From positions 26,305,468 through 26,369,467 of the forward strand of contig CM032129.1 in NCBI GenBank assembly GCA_018894105.1: a stretch of DNA of 64,000 bases. The letters run 5' to 3'. The DNA is from Jacaranda mimosifolia (lineage: Eukaryota; Streptophyta; Magnoliopsida; Lamiales; Bignoniaceae). Shown here one piece after another: positions 23,168-34,121 of this stretch. A model generated the notes under the pieces. That model did no database searches. It was given only the letters and a program-made list of their open reading frames with translations, and was not told the DNA's origin. Within the stretch, counting starts at the first letter, position 1. Every line of letters starts with the position of its first letter. The position numbers and the translations under genes were made by a program.

Positions 23168-26100
23168 GTGAGTTTGGTCATAAGTTCCTTTCAAGAATCC
23201 GTTGCACCCACCCAGGAATGTCTATGAGAAATTGAGGTATTATAATAGTAAGTAGACTTTTCTAGGCTGCACACTACGTACCCAACCTAACTCTATTATT
23301 TTAATTTCGTCATCTCTACTGTACAGGAAATTTTTGGGAATGTTTAGTGCAATAATGTGCTTCTTGGAGCCATATAATAAAGAAAACTTTTGCTCATGTT
23401 ACCTTGGCTTATGATAATTCCTGAGTAACTTTTTATCAAAACATGGAGGGTTTAATTATATAAGATATTATTTCACCTGCAGATGAAGTAAAAATTAGAT
23501 ATTGTTCTTATAATTAAATTAGACACCTTAATAACTGAGAGAAAGGGTGCAGCTTATAAATTGTCTTAACGACCACTAACTCCTCCTAGATAAATAAGAC
23601 CTGATATCATCCGAAACCCTAATCGAGTGATTCAGAAAAAAAATAAATAACTATTATGATTTCATGCTAAGAGCACTATCTAAAAATTCTACGGACATAT
23701 ATGATGAGAGGTTTTATTCTTATAAAATGTCATCTTTATAGTTAGTAATTAAAAAAAATAGATAACTTATAAACTATTTAAAAATATTCAACTATGAGGC
23801 TTGGTATTACCAATTAATAATTGAAATTTGCATGATACTACAACAAATTATTGATTATTCTTTGAAAATCAGGTCATATTGGGCAATTTTAAAACTGTTA
23901 GATGTTAAAGAACTCTAACCGGTCTATATATGCGTTGAATCATTTAAATTATATATTTTGTATAATGCTAACAGTTGATGAGACGCTTTAGCTCTTGACA
24001 AACGGTACACGATAATGTTTAATCGAAGTTTTGTGGGCTAACTCAACCTTTACCTTATACATAGATAATTGTGAGTATATCTTTTGAGAGAGACAAATGT
24101 AGTAAGTATAAGAAGTTAATTTACTAACTATACATGTAACAATAATAATGATGGGGATTAAGATGAACTCATTTAATAACAAAGTGGAGAGGACCAATTT
24201 AAAATTAGGGACCTTTAGATCCATCTGATCTAACTAAAAACCTGAGTCATTAAATCATTGTTAGCTATTCTAATAAGTTACTTGTATAAGAAAAATCACC
24301 TATTGACTTAATCCAAACCAATCACTTGATTGAAAAAAATGACTTAATCCAACTTAATCATATCCATCAACATGATTTGAATTTCACTATCGAATTGGAA
24401 TCAAATTCGGATCCTAAGATTTGTGAGAGTCTGATATACAGATAATGCGAGTAATATCCACGTCAAATGGACTATAAGTACTAGCGATTCTGACATATTT
24501 GATGCATGTGTTAAAATTTCTAGAATATAGAAAAAAAATTAAGAATATTTATTTATTCTTTATATAATATTAAATTTTTAATAATTTTAATATATTTATT
24601 TAAATTTATATAAATAATAATAAAAAATAAAATTGTAATTATATATTTAGAACAAGTGTGTTACAAATAATAGTTATCATATAACTTACAGTTAAGAGCT
24701 GGAATTAAAAAAATAAAGAACATTGTTAAACACATCACTTGAAACATACCCTTAAAAAAATAAATGCTATTAATATAGATATACCAAACAAGATCCACGA
24801 AAATCAAGTTTGCAAATCTCAGTGGTGACCTCATGCGGATTTAGTGTTATTTTTCCCTTCACATAATTGTCTTCTGACCTAATTATTTAATATGTTAGAT
24901 AGGTGAAAGTGATAGTCGAATTTTTAAATTATGAAATAATAACGCAGCCTCTTTTGTTGTATAGCGTTTGGCACTATATTCTTCTCTTAAAATTTAAAGA
25001 GAAGAATTAATAAAATCTCATTTTTATTCATATGTTTTGTCTTTATTAATTTAAAATGGAAATCGATGTTTGACACCTGTATATCTCTTCTTCATTCTTA
25101 TACCATTGCAGATACTATATAATTACATATTATTCGTTGAAAATCATTCGTCAAATATATATATATATATATATATATTATTCGTTGAAAATCACATTTT
25201 CCTGCCTCTTATTACCAACCTCGCAGCTACTCGCATAAGATTTTTTTCTTAAAAGTTCAAGGCGAATATATAGTTATTTTAACGTAAGATTTTTTTTAAG
25301 TTATGAGTAGCGATAATTGGTCACAAATGTATAGTAACAATCAAATGATAATAAAAATTTTAACATTTGTGATAGTATTTTCATTATCAAATGTATCACT
25401 AATTTGCTTCACTAGTTATCACCGGTAACAATTTAAACGGAACATTTGTTACAGTTATTGTTTATTATAACAAAATAATTTTTTTTATAACTTAATATAT
25501 ATATATATATAATCATATAATTAGTAATGTCTTTCAAATTATTATTTAACATATTATTACTAATTTTTCTTTGTCGTATCTACCTCTGTCCAAGTTTAGT
25601 GATGTTAAACGTACAATAAAAGAACTCGACAAGATGCTTATACTTAACTGAAAATTTTAATACTATTTTTTATTTGACATTTTAATTAATTTTTACCTAC
25701 AAATATGTAGCAGTAGCTCAAAGCTTCCCCTTAATTGGGGGATGCTTTGGTTAACTACTATTATTTTAAACAACTTACATTGGACATATTCAATTAATTG
25801 ATTATTATATAACTGTAAATCAAAATACAATTAATATGCAATTTTTTAATATAGACTTTGGACAGAAAAGTCAAGTAGATGAAAAGGCCAATGATTTTCG
25901 TTGACTTTCCAATCTCAATCACTAATTCCACCAAGAAATTAAAAATTGAACTTGATAATAATGAATTAATTAATTAATTATTTCGAATCCCATTATGACC
26001 TACCAATGGAGGATTATCTTACAAATTTTTGCTAAGTTAGGTTATTCAACTTTTGTTTTTACCAGTGAAAGATTCCTTTCTCTTTCTTTATTTTTTTTTT

Positions 26101-26362
26101 TTTTTTGACATTATACGTTTTTTACCTATTGACTTTTACTTGGGCAGTTTGACTTAATTAATTTGTCACCCCTCCTCACCGACAACAATATTGGAGCATG
26201 TAAATTTTATGTTGAAATATGTTCTTTAGCAAATCTTAATCGTCCTTCAACCACTACGCGCGTGTTGGAAAATTATAAGGATGATCATGGTATGATTTCG
26301 AAACTTTTTGACCATTTTTAAATTGAGTTGTCATAAGGGATTTTTCCCAAAAAAAAAAAAAA

Positions 26363-26363
<1 letters not shown>

Positions 26364-26395
<32 letters not shown>
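26364..26395. repeat. (GA)n microsatellite
   Basis: A GA dinucleotide run preceded by an A run, followed by GAAAAG repeats. Confidence 0.9.
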
Positions 26396-26400
<5 letters not shown>

Positions 26401-26978
26401 GAAAAGAAAAGAAAGAAAATTCAAATCATCATTTTATTGATTAAAATTTTGTGATGCTTAGGGCAATTTATGGTGGATTTACAAAATTTTAATTGACTTT
26501 TTTAAATTGAAAATAAAAAAAAATTATTAAATAGGTGCATTCATTATTCCAAACAAACAATTACAACATTTCTTTTCCACATTTATTTGAATATCAAAGC
26601 ACAAATATACCATCCCTCGAAAAAAACTATAGTGCGTAGACTATAGTGTGGAAGTATTTAAATTTTAAAATTGTTAATACTAATGTTTGCATTATATATA
26701 TACTGAATTTATTTGATACTTCAACATAATAGCAAAGTAATTAAATAGCCGATCAATATTTAAAAAAAATCTTAATTCTACGAAACTGTTGAATCATATT
26801 TGATAAAGGAGTACATTTACTAAATTCATAGAAAACTTATAATAGAAATATGAAATTCTATGTATGCATGTATACAAGAACTAGAAATACCACAAAAATA
26901 CTGGCTAATTGGTTTTAGTTGTAAACGAAATTTTAGACTTAATAGGCTGTAACTGCTCTTTGATAAAATGATACAATA

Positions 26979-27272
26979 GGGCCCGTTTGGTTTTTTTTTT
27001 TTTTTTTTCGTATTTTTAAAATTTGAAAAGGTAATTAGAGAGAATAAGTTGAAAATACTGGATAAGTTGCTCAAAAAGTAATGATTATATAGGAGCTAAT
27101 AGATTGTAAGTGGAGAGAAATTATAATGATGAAATAGAGACAGAAGATATATAAATTATTGGTAAATGTAATTTAAAAATAAAAATAAAAATATATTAGA
27201 TAAAAATATGAATATAATGATGTCATTTAATTTCAAAATAGTATAAAATATAAAAATTATTCAAACAGACCC
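26979..27272. mobile_element. Tourist/Harbinger-like MITE
   Basis: The left end GGGCCCGTTTGGTT and the right end, read inward as GGGTCTGTTTGAATAA, form short terminal inverted repeats around an AT-rich 294-bp core with no coding capacity. The flanking triplets (ATA and TTT) do not form a clear duplication, so the exact limits are uncertain. Confidence 0.6.
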
Positions 27273-27814
27273 TTTCACATTAGCAGGATTGTGTGCAGAA
27301 GGTCTTTGCTAGCCAGGAATCCACCTCATCACATTTTCATACTGGAAGAAAATCACCATTCCCAATTTTTTCATTCTCCACTCTTTATTCCATTCTCCGT
27401 TTTATCTCCTATATATTTCAACTTATTGTGTATATACTAAATGTATCTGATTCTCAATTAATTATTTTATAAGAAAATATTTAATACACATGTCATATAT
27501 TCATAAAATGAAATAGAAGATAAAACACAAAATGGAACAAAGATCTAAAGTACAATTTACTATTAAATGAGAATATTTTAGCAAGAACAGGTAGATTATG
27601 CTGAAAATCTGCAATCATATATAATTCAATTACATAAATATATATATATATATAATGCTCCATATTAACATCCTCTAATCTTGAAAAAAGATCAAATATC
27701 CTAGCTAGCCAGTCCAGTCTAAATAGTCATATATATAGCTATACATATTATGGTGGCAAAACTCCAATCTTGAAACTCCAAACAACCAACCAAAGTACTA
27801 CTTTTTCTCAAGAA
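27273..27814. other. 3' flank of the NAC1-like gene
   Basis: AT-rich, non-coding. It should include the 3' untranslated region of the minus-strand NAC gene just below 27815. I see no clear AATAAA signal in that orientation. Confidence 0.5.
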
Positions 27815-30800
27815 TCATGCGTAGTGGTTCCACATTGCAGACAGCCCCACTTCAGAGAGATAACTTTCTGAACTTGTTTCCCCAAAGCTAGGAGAACCCT
27901 TCATCCCTGCTGGGGCTGGGGCTGGCGGGCTATCATTTTCCATTTTGGCCAGCTGATTCAAAACAGATTTGATCGCATTCTTCTCACTATTACAAGAATT
28001 AGTATGAAATCCGGAGTGTGGCAATATTCCTCCAATATTGTTTGGAATTATTCTGTTGGGCAATACTTGTGGACCAGCTGGATCGAGGAGTGAGAAAGTA
28101 GGGTTTGTTTGGTTAGGCGTGAAAATGGAGAAGCAGGGCACTTGCTCATGATATTGAACAATGGCCTGATGAGGAGTACTGCTTAGCTGATGATCAAATG
28201 TGATATTATTGTAGGGTTCCACTAATTCTGGGAGATCTGATGGAGAAAAAGTTGCCGTCTCCTCGTAGCTGCAATTTCCTGCGGTTTCTTGTTTGGCTGC
28301 AACTTCTGATCTGTTCTTGTGGAACACTCTGCATAGAACCCAATCCTCCTGTGTGTGTATGCATATTCATGCCATCATGAGGAATTAATTAATATTCAGT
28401 AATTTAGATAATATTAAATAATTACAATTATGTGTGATGTAAAATTGAAAGAGTAAGTGAAACTCATGCTAATGTATCAGCATTATTATTTGCCATACTC
28501 TAATTGGAGAATTAATAATTGACCAAGACTCGTTTTATCGTTAAAGATGAAAAATTTAACAGTCTGCTAGTACTCACAGTGGGATTTTTGTCCTTGTGAA
28601 AAGGAACTTCAATAGTGGACATTGACAGAGAAAAGGAGAGCAACTTACAATATTAGCAATATTAAGACTTCAACTCTTTTAAGGTGAAACAAAACTTGAT
28701 ATTTTCAATATATAATCTTAATCAGCCAGCTACTTTTTAATTAAGATTGTCTTCATATATTAATGAAATGAACGAGGATTCTATTGAAAAGGTAACAATC
28801 AATGTGGATTTTGGCAGAAGAGGAGTTGTTTTTCTTGATGTAAGAAGATCCTACTTTCGGGTGGCTCAACTTGAGGAAATCAAACAAGACAAAACAGATT
28901 ATTTCAAAGTCGGATTAAATAAGAATGGACCCAAATAACTAATTGTCGTGTTTACGTTAGGTACAAACTAAAAAGACAATAAATTAGCGTTAGAAGAAGT
29001 CAGATATTCTGATCAACCAACAGTTTTTCTAAAATGAAAACAGCCTGTAAACTTAATGACGTCCATAATATTGACAAGTTGAAGATTATATACAGTGAAT
29101 GGAAATCATTGACTTGACTTGTGATTAATTAGTCAAACTTAAGACAGTAATTAATTAGATAGTTGTGATTAACAACGAGCTAATTAAGCTAATAATTAAT
29201 CAACATGGAAAATTAAGAGAAGAGATATGTCTACTGATTTATTAATTAATTTACCTTGAGGGAAGAAGGAGCTGTTTTCGGGCCGGGCCACAGGGTTCCT
29301 TCAAGGCGAAACTCATGCATGACCCAATCGGTTTTTCTTCCCTTGGGAGCCCGGCCCTGGTAGAATACCAGAGTTTTTCTCATTCCGACGAGGGCTCCCT
29401 TTCGGAGTATGGGCCGGTCTTTGCCGGTGGCTTTCCAGTAACCCGATGTTGTGGCCCGATTTGTTCTTATCCCGGTTGCATATTTCTTGTCCCGTTGGCT
29501 GTAAAAATACCATTCTTTGCCTCCCACATATGCAGTTTCTGCGTTGTATCATAAAAAAATTAATAAGACTTTTATTGCAAGTTTTTCATCATTCTAGTGA
29601 GCCAAAAAAGGGGGGGGAAAATCCAATTAAGTTTGCTACTATAAATCAATGGATCATGTATAATAATGACATTAATCAACTTTATCTAAATTTACTGCCA
29701 TGACATTTTGAATTCTTTATTCCATTTGATATTGTTTTATGTTTTCTTTTCATTTATGGATACATATATATTAAGTGTATATGTGATCTACATTCGAATA
29801 TTTATTTAAAAAAAAGCTCTATATAGAATAAAATATTAATTAAAATAGAAAATTCAAATTAAGATATACGGGTATAAAATCCTTTACGTGCAACTAATAC
29901 ATCCCTCCATGTATATATGAAGGAAAAAGAATGATGAATTGATGCTAGCTATCAATGTTGGAAGGATGATGAGGACGTGCTTGGCAACTAGATGACTCAT
30001 TGATCATTTTGGTAATTAGCTCCACATCATGATAGCTGTGGACGAAATAATTAGCCACCAATAATTATACATGTAAGGGCAAAGTGTCAAAATCTCAGGC
30101 CCATAATTATCTGCAGCCTCATTACAGTATTATCTATGGTTTTCTATTTAGCAAATTAAGGTGATCGATGCAGATGATGATATGGGTGGGGATGCATGAA
30201 TAATTGTTAAATGAGAAAGACAAATTTAATTAGAAAAAAATAAATTAAAGAACTCTATATGTGCTAATAGGAAATTAATTTGGGGAGGAGGTGATGGTGA
30301 TTAGACCTGCTTAACTTTATCAACTAGACAGAAAACAACTTCGGAGAAAACCATATTATCATGTATCACAAACGTGTATGGTGGACATTAATCAGGGCCG
30401 TGACTTTGAATTCTTTTCTTTGTCATCCCAAAATATCATTGTCTTCATATTTTGGTTAAGGCCAAGTTGTCAATTTCTTCAAAAAGGCAATTGAATGAGA
30501 AATTTGAAGGGATCCATGATTGACAACTCACGCACATATCTAGAAGAAGAAAAATGTTACGTAAAAAGTATTAAACTAGAATTGCACTAGCACATAAAAT
30601 TTATTCTTTTTGTGTGCCTATCAAAGTTTAGAGATTAGCTTAATATCCTTTTGAAAAGATATTTACAACCTTAACACATGATTTATATGTATTTCTATTA
30701 TCAATTTTATATGTGTATATATAGCAAAATGATGATTCTTGAATTTAAGCAAGATTTACAATTTGAAGCGAAAATTAAAATATAGTTTCAGCCGGCTCAC

Positions 30801-31105
30801 GAGCCAACTGTGCTTGCATGTTTAATCACAAGCAATTTATGAAAAACAAGGTATATATGAATTATGATACTAAAATTAAAGGATTAATTATGGACCATGA
30901 AAAGAGAATGAGAAGCAAAGGAGCAGTAGTTACCAGGAATATCCCAAGGTTCACACTTATTAAGGTCAACTTCTATCAACAAAGGGCTCTGGTGGGAACA
31001 TCCCATCACCCATTTCATCAAGTAATCGCATATCAATTCTTCATCTCTTGGATGGAACCTAAATCCCGGCGGCAGTCTTGTCTCCACGCTGCTCAAACTG
31101 CTCAT
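27815..31105 (-). CDS. NAC1: NAC transcription factor, NAC1 (NAC21/22) ortholog, three exons
   Basis: Exons are 31105-30934, 29538-29255 and 28348-27815 (172, 284 and 534 nt), encoding 329 residues; Arabidopsis NAC1 has a similar length. Both introns have GT-AG borders: intron 1 is phase 1 after WDIP, intron 2 is phase 0. The NAC domain shows all five subdomains: '[20 protein letters not shown]' (11-30), 'CEPWDIP' (51-57), '[16 protein letters not shown]' with '[10 protein letters not shown]', '[20 protein letters not shown]' with 'HEFRLEG', and '[10 protein letters not shown]' in exon 3. The C-terminal half has NAC1-specific landmarks 'EQVPCFSIF', 'LNQLAKME' and '[16 protein letters not shown]', followed by 'MWN'. 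ATG 31105 is chosen because the frame upstream has no ATG, only a TTG at 31219. In Arabidopsis NAC1 is a nuclear activator that relays auxin signals in lateral root formation. No damage is visible. Confidence 0.95.
28126..28146 (-). promoter_or_regulatory. miR164 target site in NAC1 exon 3
   Basis: The plus strand over these 21 bases equals the remembered mature miR164 sequence except at miRNA positions 17 and 21, so the mRNA would pair perfectly through positions 1-16, including the slicing site between 10 and 11. It lies over the codons for residues 220-227 (EQVPCFSI), the same place as in other miR164-regulated NAC genes (NAC1, CUC1, CUC2). This implies post-transcriptional control by miR164. 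Confidence 0.9.
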
Positions 31106-31260
31106 TTCAGCGGTGGTTTGCGGTTGTGGCGCGGCGGCACAACGGTGGCGGTGGTGGTGGTGGATGGTGTCGGTGTAGAAGGGAAGAGAGACAGAAAGAG
31201 TACGTATATTAAGAATCAATGGCTAACTACCAAGAGCCAAATGGCAACACCCATGTGCCT

Positions 31261-31270
31261 CTATATATAT
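31261..31270 (-). promoter_or_regulatory. TATA-like box of the NAC1-like gene
   Basis: The minus strand reads ATATATATAG here, about 155 bp upstream of the start codon. Transcription would then start near 31230-31240, giving a 5' leader of roughly 130 nt. Position and composition fit a plant core promoter; the start site itself is inferred. Confidence 0.5.
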
Positions 31271-31789
31271 ACACATAAATAAAAGAGCATGGCAGCGGGC
31301 AAGTGTAGGTTTTATTACCGTACATATATAATGTATTTTTGTAAATTCTAAGGGATTATACCGAAAGTATTCTGTTCCTTTTTCTTTTTCTTTTGTTCCC
31401 TCTGCAATAATAATAATCAAGTAAGGAGTCAACAAAGGAATTTCGTGTTAGATGGAACCGCCCGTGGGGGTTTGAAATTGGAAAGGATTTACTGTGACGT
31501 GTTCGGTGACATGGACCCAGTTCAAGATTATTGCTTCTTCCATCTAAGGTGGAAGATTTCCTTTTTCTTTTTTCTTTTGATAAAATCTAATTCATATGTA
31601 TATACTAATTTTTTATTTTATTATTTTATTTTATAAATACATGGTAAGTATGTATCATTCACGATCTATATATATCTAAAAAGATATTTTATAAATTTGG
31701 TAATGCATTCGTGATATGAACATTGGATAAAACATTAGATTGAGATAGAATATTTAAACTATCCAACAAATTTGCATTTAGGCCTCTAA
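31271..31789. other. Upstream region of the NAC1-like gene
   Basis: No gene is seen. It should contain proximal promoter elements. AT-rich, with several TATATATA words and a CTTTTTCTTTTTCTTTTG tract (near 31380). Confidence 0.4.
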
Positions 31790-31798
31790 GCATCCAAC

Positions 31799-32462
31799 CA
31801 AGGATTGAGAAATCAGACCGAACCAGCTGGTTCAACCGGTTTGATAGGAAACTAGCCAAGGTTCCAGTCCGATCTGTTATATAAAATAAATTAACTAAAA
31901 ATCGGTGTGAGTCGGTAAAAATATCAGTGCAACCGGTAAACTGGTTTTACTTTAAACCGATTATTAGTTTTTTTTTTTAATAAAAACTAAAAACTAATTA
32001 AATATAAAATAAAAAGTAAAAAGTAAAAATCCTAAGCCTAGCTAACTTACCAACACATAAGGCAAGTAGCAGCAGAGCCAAGGAAAGTCCAAAGATTGTC
32101 TATTGTAATAATAATTTTTATTTACATTTGAAACTTTTATATTATTTGAGTTGGTGTTTATTGTTTTTATAAGTTGTAATAGACTCTATGAGGATATTTT
32201 CTAGCAAGTCTTATTTCGATTTGACATTTTAAATTGATGTATGAATATTATTATGGAGTAGAGTTTGAAGAGAGTTTCATGATACTAGGCAATTTTTATT
32301 TTCTTCCCCCTTTATATATATTTATATTTTTGTTATATTTTTAATATATTTATATAATATTAAATATAATTATGACATCACACCGGTTGAACCGGTGGTT
32401 GAACTAATTGAATCAATAATCAATAAGGTCACCGGTCGCACCGATCCGATTGCTCAAACGTT
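31799..32462. mobile_element. Mutator-like non-autonomous TIR element
   Basis: A perfect 9-bp direct repeat GCATCCAAC flanks it (31790-31798 and 32463-32471), the duplication length of Mutator-like elements. The ends, AAGGATTGAGAAATCAGACC on the left and, inward from the right, AACGTTTGAGCAATCGGATC, match at most positions. The interior holds several CCGGTT/AACCGG palindromic words near both ends and an AT-rich centre with no coding capacity. Confidence 0.75.
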
Positions 32463-32471
32463 GCATCCAAC

Positions 32472-32990
32472 TGCATTGGAGATATCAATTTTTGATTAAA
32501 AAAAAATCCCCCTTTTTTTGGACAATTGGGTCAACAATTTTATAAAATTTTAATTGAAAAACCTATAAGTTCTTGATCTCATATGTATGAGAAAATGTTG
32601 AATTAACTTTAAGAAAATCATGTGAGTTATATATATCCTCAAGATATATAACTCTTTCTTAGTTAAAGAAAATGTTGAAATTCTTACATTTTGGACCCGC
32701 ATAATATTGTAAAGAGTAGACTAATTTTTATATCTGAAAACCAAATCATAGTTTTTTTCTTTTTCAGACAAAAAAAAAAAAAACCTTAAAAATGATAGAT
32801 TAATTTAAAAATGCATAATTTTGCCAAAGAGAAGTGAAATGCTGAAATTTAAATTTAAGGCTATCATTAACAAAATAAATAGCATTTTCTCAAATTTCAT
32901 TTTAAAAAACACATAATCCACCCACCCCACCCCCACCCCCACCCCGCAAAATAAATAAATAAAAAGCTTTAAACATGAGTTAAGTATTTA
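32472..32990. other. AT-rich spacer
   Basis: No gene. It contains an A run near 32768-32781 and a CCACCCCACC-type C-rich tract near 32920-32945. Confidence 0.5.
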
Positions 32991-34121
32991 TGGTGCAATT
33001 GGTACGCAGGAATAAGGTGGAAATGGTTAGGCATTTCTAAGCCATTTCTAATCCTATGATTGCTATAATTTTGAGATTGGAATCCCCATTTCCAAAAGCA
33101 CAGGTTTAACTATTTCCTCCCTCCCCATGGGTTTAGCTATTTTCAATTCATTGAAAATGAACTTATATTTTCCTTCCATAAAATTGCCCTCCAAAATTCA
33201 ACAAAAGACTTTTATATCTAAAAAAAAAAAAAATTACTTTGTAAATATTTGATATTATGTTCTAACTTATTAAATTGTTACATGTTTTGATTTAATTTTA
33301 TATTTTACTTATATATTTTTTATTAAAATTAATAAAAATATTAAATTATTATAAAATATAAAAATAAAAAATAATTATGCATCTTTCAATTTTTATAATA
33401 AAAAAGCAGAAGCATCATCAACTTGGTCGATGCCTAACATATATAAATATATCTCATCTAAGACATTAATTAGACTTGTATCTCTTCCACTGATCAAAAT
33501 ATATATACAAAACCAATAAATAAAGAGTTGTAGATTATATCAGTGATTCTTCAAATTAAACTTGTAAAAAAGTGCAATAATTGCATTATTGCCTTATCAC
33601 AAAAAATTAACCATTTTAGTTATAAAATATTTTATAATTTTTCAGTAATATTTTATTAAAAAATATAAAAGAGCTTGCAAAGTTATAATTATAGAAAGAG
33701 AATTTCAAAGGAATTGTGTTTATACGTATTTTGCATAAACGTGTGTAATATAATTGATAAGATATAAAAAAAAAACTAATGTAATTCAAATAACATGGAA
33801 GTGATATTAAAACTACATGATTATAGACTTACCCACAAAAATTTTATAATAATATATAAAAAAAGTACTTACAAATATTTTTACTTTAATAATTTTTTTT
33901 TTTACAAAAGGGTGATTTGGTCATTTAAAAAAGTTTCATTCCATTCCTATCTGATCATTACTAATACCAATTATGATAATAGAATCAAGCACAGAATGGT
34001 GATTTCATTCTTTTCTTATTCCTAGTATAGACTAAGTGTAGGATTAATTATACCAGTATCATTCTTTTCTCATCTTCATTCTATTCCCACCTAATCTTGT
34101 TCCTGCATACCAATCATCACC
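32991..34121. mobile_element. Non-autonomous TIR element, about 1.1 kb
   Basis: The left end contains ATTGGTACGCAGGAATAAGG. The right end, read inward, contains ATTGGTATGCAGGAACAAG after GGTGATG, so terminal inverted repeats of about 30 bp are clear. Inside, blocks such as CATTTCTAAGCCATTTC and CATTCCATTCCTATC also echo each other in opposite orientation. No transposase frame is visible and no clean target duplication is found, so the superfamily is open; the AT-rich flank suggests Harbinger/Tourist. Confidence 0.6.

Larger units (their letters stand above)
20846..26978. other. Long AT-rich intergenic region without a supported gene
   Basis: No frame with recognisable protein features was found on either strand. 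It contains the 170-bp tandem duplication at 21904-22243, an ATT trinucleotide run (about 23133-23165), AT runs (25157-25178, 25496-25510) and a GA run (26364-26395). At 25290-25480 there are TCACAAATG/GTAACAATC motifs reminiscent of decayed CACTA subterminal sequence. The minus-strand 81-residue frame at 22388-22633 has no known features. Confidence 0.55.

Noticed and set aside
28747..28938. 63-residue plus-strand frame
   Set aside because: It lies in intron 2 of the NAC1-like gene on the opposite strand and has no known features.
29313..29703. Other frames over NAC1 exon 2 (both strands)
   Set aside because: Shadows of the conserved NAC domain exon.
30818..31282. 154-residue plus-strand frame
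   Set aside because: It is the complement of NAC1 exon 1 and its leader; the minus-strand NAC domain explains it.
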